From Streptomyces hundungensis (GTDB taxonomy: Bacteria; Actinomycetota; Actinomycetes; Streptomycetales; Streptomycetaceae), in contig NZ_CP032698.1 in NCBI RefSeq assembly GCF_003627815.1, forward strand, positions 5,952,001 to 6,016,000: a stretch of DNA of 64,000 nucleotides, given 5' to 3'. Positions 61,652 through 64,000 of the stretch are shown here, in pieces. The notes beneath the pieces are model-generated. The model worked only from the letters and a program-made list of their open reading frames with translations. It was not told the origin of the DNA and searched no databases. How positions within the stretch are numbered: the stretch's first letter is position 1; every line of letters starts with the position of its first letter. The translations under genes and the position numbers were made by a program.

Positions 61652-63330
61652 GACAGCGCCTCGCGTACTTGGGAGACGGTCAGCCAGTGCTGGGGCGCGA
61701 GGACCTTGGCGATCTGCGGGGCGAAGGCGGGCGACGAGACGACCACCTCGGCGGTGGGGCCGTCCGCGACGACCTCGCCGCCCGCGAGGATCACGACCCG
61801 GTGGGCGAGTTCGGCGGCCAGCTCCACATCGTGGGTGGCCAGCACGATGGCGTGCCCCTCGGCGGCGAGCGCCCGCAGTACCTCGACCAGACGGGCCTTG
61901 GCCGCGTAGTCCAGGCCGCGGGTCGGCTCGTCCAGGAGGAGCAGGGGAGGACGGCCGGTCAGGACGATCGCGAGGGCGAGGGCCAGGCGCTGGCCCTCGG
62001 ACAGATCACGGGGATGCGTGTCGTCGCGTACGCCCGGCAACAGCGCCGAGACCAGCGACCGGCAACTGCCCGGGGCCGCCCCCGCATCGGCGTCCGCGGC
62101 GGCGCACTCGGCGGCGACGGTGTTGGCGTACAGCAGGTCCCGCGGCTCCTGGGGTACGAGGCCGACCTCGCGGATCAGTTCGGCCGGCGGGGTGCGGTGG
62201 GGGGTGCGGCCGCCCACGGTGACCGAGCCCGTGGTGGGCTCGACCATGCCGACGAGGGTGTTGAGGAGGGTGGACTTCCCGGCGCCGTTGCGGCCCATCA
62301 GGGCGATGATCTCGCCCGGGGCGACCGTGAGGTCCACCCGGCGCAGCGCCTCCACGCGGCCGCGGCGTACGCCCAGGGCGGTGGCGGTCGCCGTGCCGGT
62401 GGGGGCGGGGGGCGTCTGCGGGCGGCGGAAGAAGCGGGTCAGCGTGCGGGGTGCCGCGGCGCGGGGGCGGGGTTCGGCGGGCCGGGCTTCAGTGCGGGGT
62501 TCGGCGGCGACCCGGGTGGAGAGTTCGGTGCGCAGGGGGCCTGATCTGCGGCGGGCGTCGCGTACCGAGAGGGGGAGGGGGGTCCAGCCCGCCAGGTGGC
62601 CCAGGGCCACCACCGGGGGGTGGACGGGGGAGACCTTCATGATGTCGGCGGGGGTGCCCATCATCGGGGGCGCGCCGGGGGAGGGGAGGAGGACCACCTG
62701 GTCCGCGTACTGGACCACCCGCTCCAGGCGGTGCTCGGCCAGCAGCACCGTCGTGCCCAGGTCGTGGACGAGGCGCTGGAGGACCGACAGGACGTCCTCC
62801 GCGGCGGCCGGGTCCAGGGCCGACGTCGGCTCGTCCAGGACCAGCACCTTCGGATGCGGAGTGAGGACCGACCCGATCGCGACCCGCTGCTGCTGGCCGC
62901 CGGAGAGCGTGGCGATGGGCCGGTCGCGCAGCTCCGCGAGGCCCAGCAGATCCAGGGTCTCCTCGACCCGGCGGCGCATCACGGCCGGGGCGAGCCCCAA
63001 CGACTCCATTCCGTAGGCGAGTTCGTCCTCCACGGTGTCGGTGACGAAGTGGGCGAGCGGATCCTGACCCACCGTGCCGACCAGGTCGGCGAGTTCGCGC
63101 GGCTTGTGGGTGCGGGTGTCGCGGCCGTCGACGGTGACGCGGCCGCGCAAGGTGCCGCCGGTGAAGTGCGGGACGAGTCCGCTGACCGTACCGAGCAGCG
63201 TCGACTTGCCGACCCCGGACGGACCGACGAGCAGGACCAACTCCCCTTCGGGGATGGCCAGTTCGACGTCGCGCACGGTCGCCTCGTCGGCGCCGTCGTA
63301 GGTGACCGACACGTTCTCGAACCGGATCAC
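61648..63330 (-). CDS. ECF transporter ATPase, two fused nucleotide-binding domains
   Basis: 560 residues. NBD1: Walker A GPSGVGKST at 36-44, signature LSGGQQQR, Walker B VLVLDEPTSALD. A linker (AEPRTEARPAEPRPRAAAP) leads to NBD2: GRNGAGKST, signature LSEGQRLAL, LLLLDEPTRGLD. Equivalent to EcfA-EcfA' in one chain. GTG starts overlap neighbours both sides (GTGA), so T, A and S components are made together. Confidence 0.93.
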   Translation of the reverse strand: MIRFENVSVTYDGADEATVRDVELAIPEGELVLLVGPSGVGKSTLLGTVSGLVPHFTGGTLRGRVTVDGRDTRTHKPRELADLVGTVGQDPLAHFVTDTVEDELAYGMESLGLAPAVMRRRVEETLDLLGLAELRDRPIATLSGGQQQRVAIGSVLTPHPKVLVLDEPTSALDPAAAEDVLSVLQRLVHDLGTTVLLAEHRLERVVQYADQVVLLPSPGAPPMMGTPADIMKVSPVHPPVVALGHLAGWTPLPLSVRDARRRSGPLRTELSTRVAAEPRTEARPAEPRPRAAAPRTLTRFFRRPQTPPAPTGTATATALGVRRGRVEALRRVDLTVAPGEIIALMGRNGAGKSTLLNTLVGMVEPTTGSVTVGGRTPHRTPPAELIREVGLVPQEPRDLLYANTVAAECAAADADAGAAPGSCRSLVSALLPGVRDDTHPRDLSEGQRLALALAIVLTGRPPLLLLDEPTRGLDYAAKARLVEVLRALAAEGHAIVLATHDVELAAELAHRVVILAGGEVVADGPTAEVVVSSPAFAPQIAKVLAPQHWLTVSQVREALS

Positions 63331-64000
63331 GGGGATTCCTTCGGTGGTACGGGTGCGACGAACGCCGGGAGCAGACCGGCGAGCAGCGACAGCGCCGGCC
63401 ACAGCGGCAGGCTCGGTGCGGCCAGGGGTACGACCCCGAGGGTGAGCGCCTCGGGAGCGTACGTACCGGTCCACAGGAGCAGCCCGGCGACCGCGACCCC
63501 GGACCCGGCCACCAGCCAGGACCGGACGCCCCAGCGGTCGGGCCGGTAGCGGGTACGCAGCTGGCGGCGGCCTCCGAGACGGAGCCCGGCCAGGGAGGCG
63601 AGCACCCCACCGGCCAGCACGGGAAGGCCGTACCCGGCGCCTTCGGAGGCGAGCAGTCCATACGTTCCCGCGCACACGCCCAACAGTCCGCCGAGCGTGA
63701 GGACGGTGGTGGTCAGGCGGACGGGGGCGGGGACCTGGGCGGTGCGGCCGTAGCCCCGTGCGTCCATCGAGGCGGCCACCGCGACCGAACGTTCCAGGGC
63801 GCCTTCGAGGACCGGCAGGCCGATCTGGGCGATGGCCCGGAGGCCCCCGGTGGGGCGGCCGCGCAGCCTTCGCGCGGTCCGCAGCCGTACGACGTCGGCG
63901 ACCATGTTCGGCGCGAACGTCATGGCGACGACCACGGCGACGCCGGCCTCGTACAGGGCGCCGGGCAGCGACTTGAGGAGACGGGCGGGGTTGGCGAGCG
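63327..64000 (-). CDS. ECF transporter T component (CbiQ-like), partial
   Basis: Continues beyond the window edge. The visible part has ARG-type coupling motif ASMDARGYGRT (typical of EcfT/CbiQ), preceded by RTARRLRGRPTGGLRAI, and several helices after it. Its stop overlaps the ATPase start. Start codon and N-terminus lie outside. Confidence 0.9.
   Translation of the reverse strand, partial: LANPARLLKSLPGALYEAGVAVVVAMTFAPNMVADVVRLRTARRLRGRPTGGLRAIAQIGLPVLEGALERSVAVAASMDARGYGRTAQVPAPVRLTTTVLTLGGLLGVCAGTYGLLASEGAGYGLPVLAGGVLASLAGLRLGGRRQLRTRYRPDRWGVRSWLVAGSGVAVAGLLLWTGTYAPEALTLGVVPLAAPSLPLWPALSLLAGLLPAFVAPVPPKESP

Overview
The window is chromosomal DNA of a Streptomyces-like actinomycete. It is very GC-rich with almost all third codon positions G/C, uses GTG and TTG starts, packs genes with ATGA/GTGA overlaps, and carries streptomycete family signatures (homodimeric AceE, TerD paralogues, DUF1023 hydrolases, XRE/DUF5753 regulators). 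The order aceE - DUF3052 - peroxiredoxin - terD - terD - DUF475 is, as I recall it, the conserved core order near aceE1 in Streptomyces.

Layout. 0.1-9 kb: MerR/aldo-keto reductase operon, a coupled DUF1023 hydrolase/acyltransferase-3 pair, a two-component system, a DUF4429-SHOCT protein and a second DUF1023 hydrolase. 9-12.4 kb: divergent TetR/MFS efflux pair and small secreted or membrane proteins. 12.4-16.6 kb: a 57-bp tandem repeat array and aceE. 16.6-26.2 kb: peroxiredoxin, then a Ter stress locus (two TerD, DUF475/TerC-like, TerA-like, a proline-tailed TerD) with its predicted nucleoside-type biosynthetic operon (aldolase/citrate-lyase-like, an 830-residue multi-domain phosphoribosyltransferase, HAD phosphatase). 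26.2-30.5 kb: O-methyltransferase and envelope proteins, three of whose stop codons sit in short tandem repeats.

30.6-39 kb is an accessory island. It begins at a tRNA-Val(TAC) gene; a diverged copy of that gene's 3' part lies at 35996, as expected for a decayed site-specific integrative element, and no integrase is visible. Inside are two related cassettes of small genes with XRE regulators, a frameshifted XRE pseudogene, a second XRE fragment, a truncated gene and a 193-bp MITE-like element. A 27-bp exact antisense copy of the tRNA-Val anticodon arm also lies inside the phosphoribosyltransferase gene at 23655.

39-64 kb returns to core-type genes: a secreted protein, DUF1990, CorA, S4 RNA-binding protein, DedA, DoxX, a PhoD-like phosphoesterase, a secreted HNH nuclease, FetB permease, a yybP-ykoY (Mn) riboswitch before a GDT1 cation transporter, HAD phosphatase, peptidoglycan-binding protein, an MFS exporter with a C-terminal winged-helix-like extension, a divergent CYP125-like/FadA5-like steroid catabolism pair with a KstR-like box, a transglycosylase, and an ECF transporter running off the right edge. 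Two families of intergenic repeats recur in the same order at about 4.2, 47.2 and 59.5 kb.

All calls come from reading the sequence and from memory of protein families; no searches were run.
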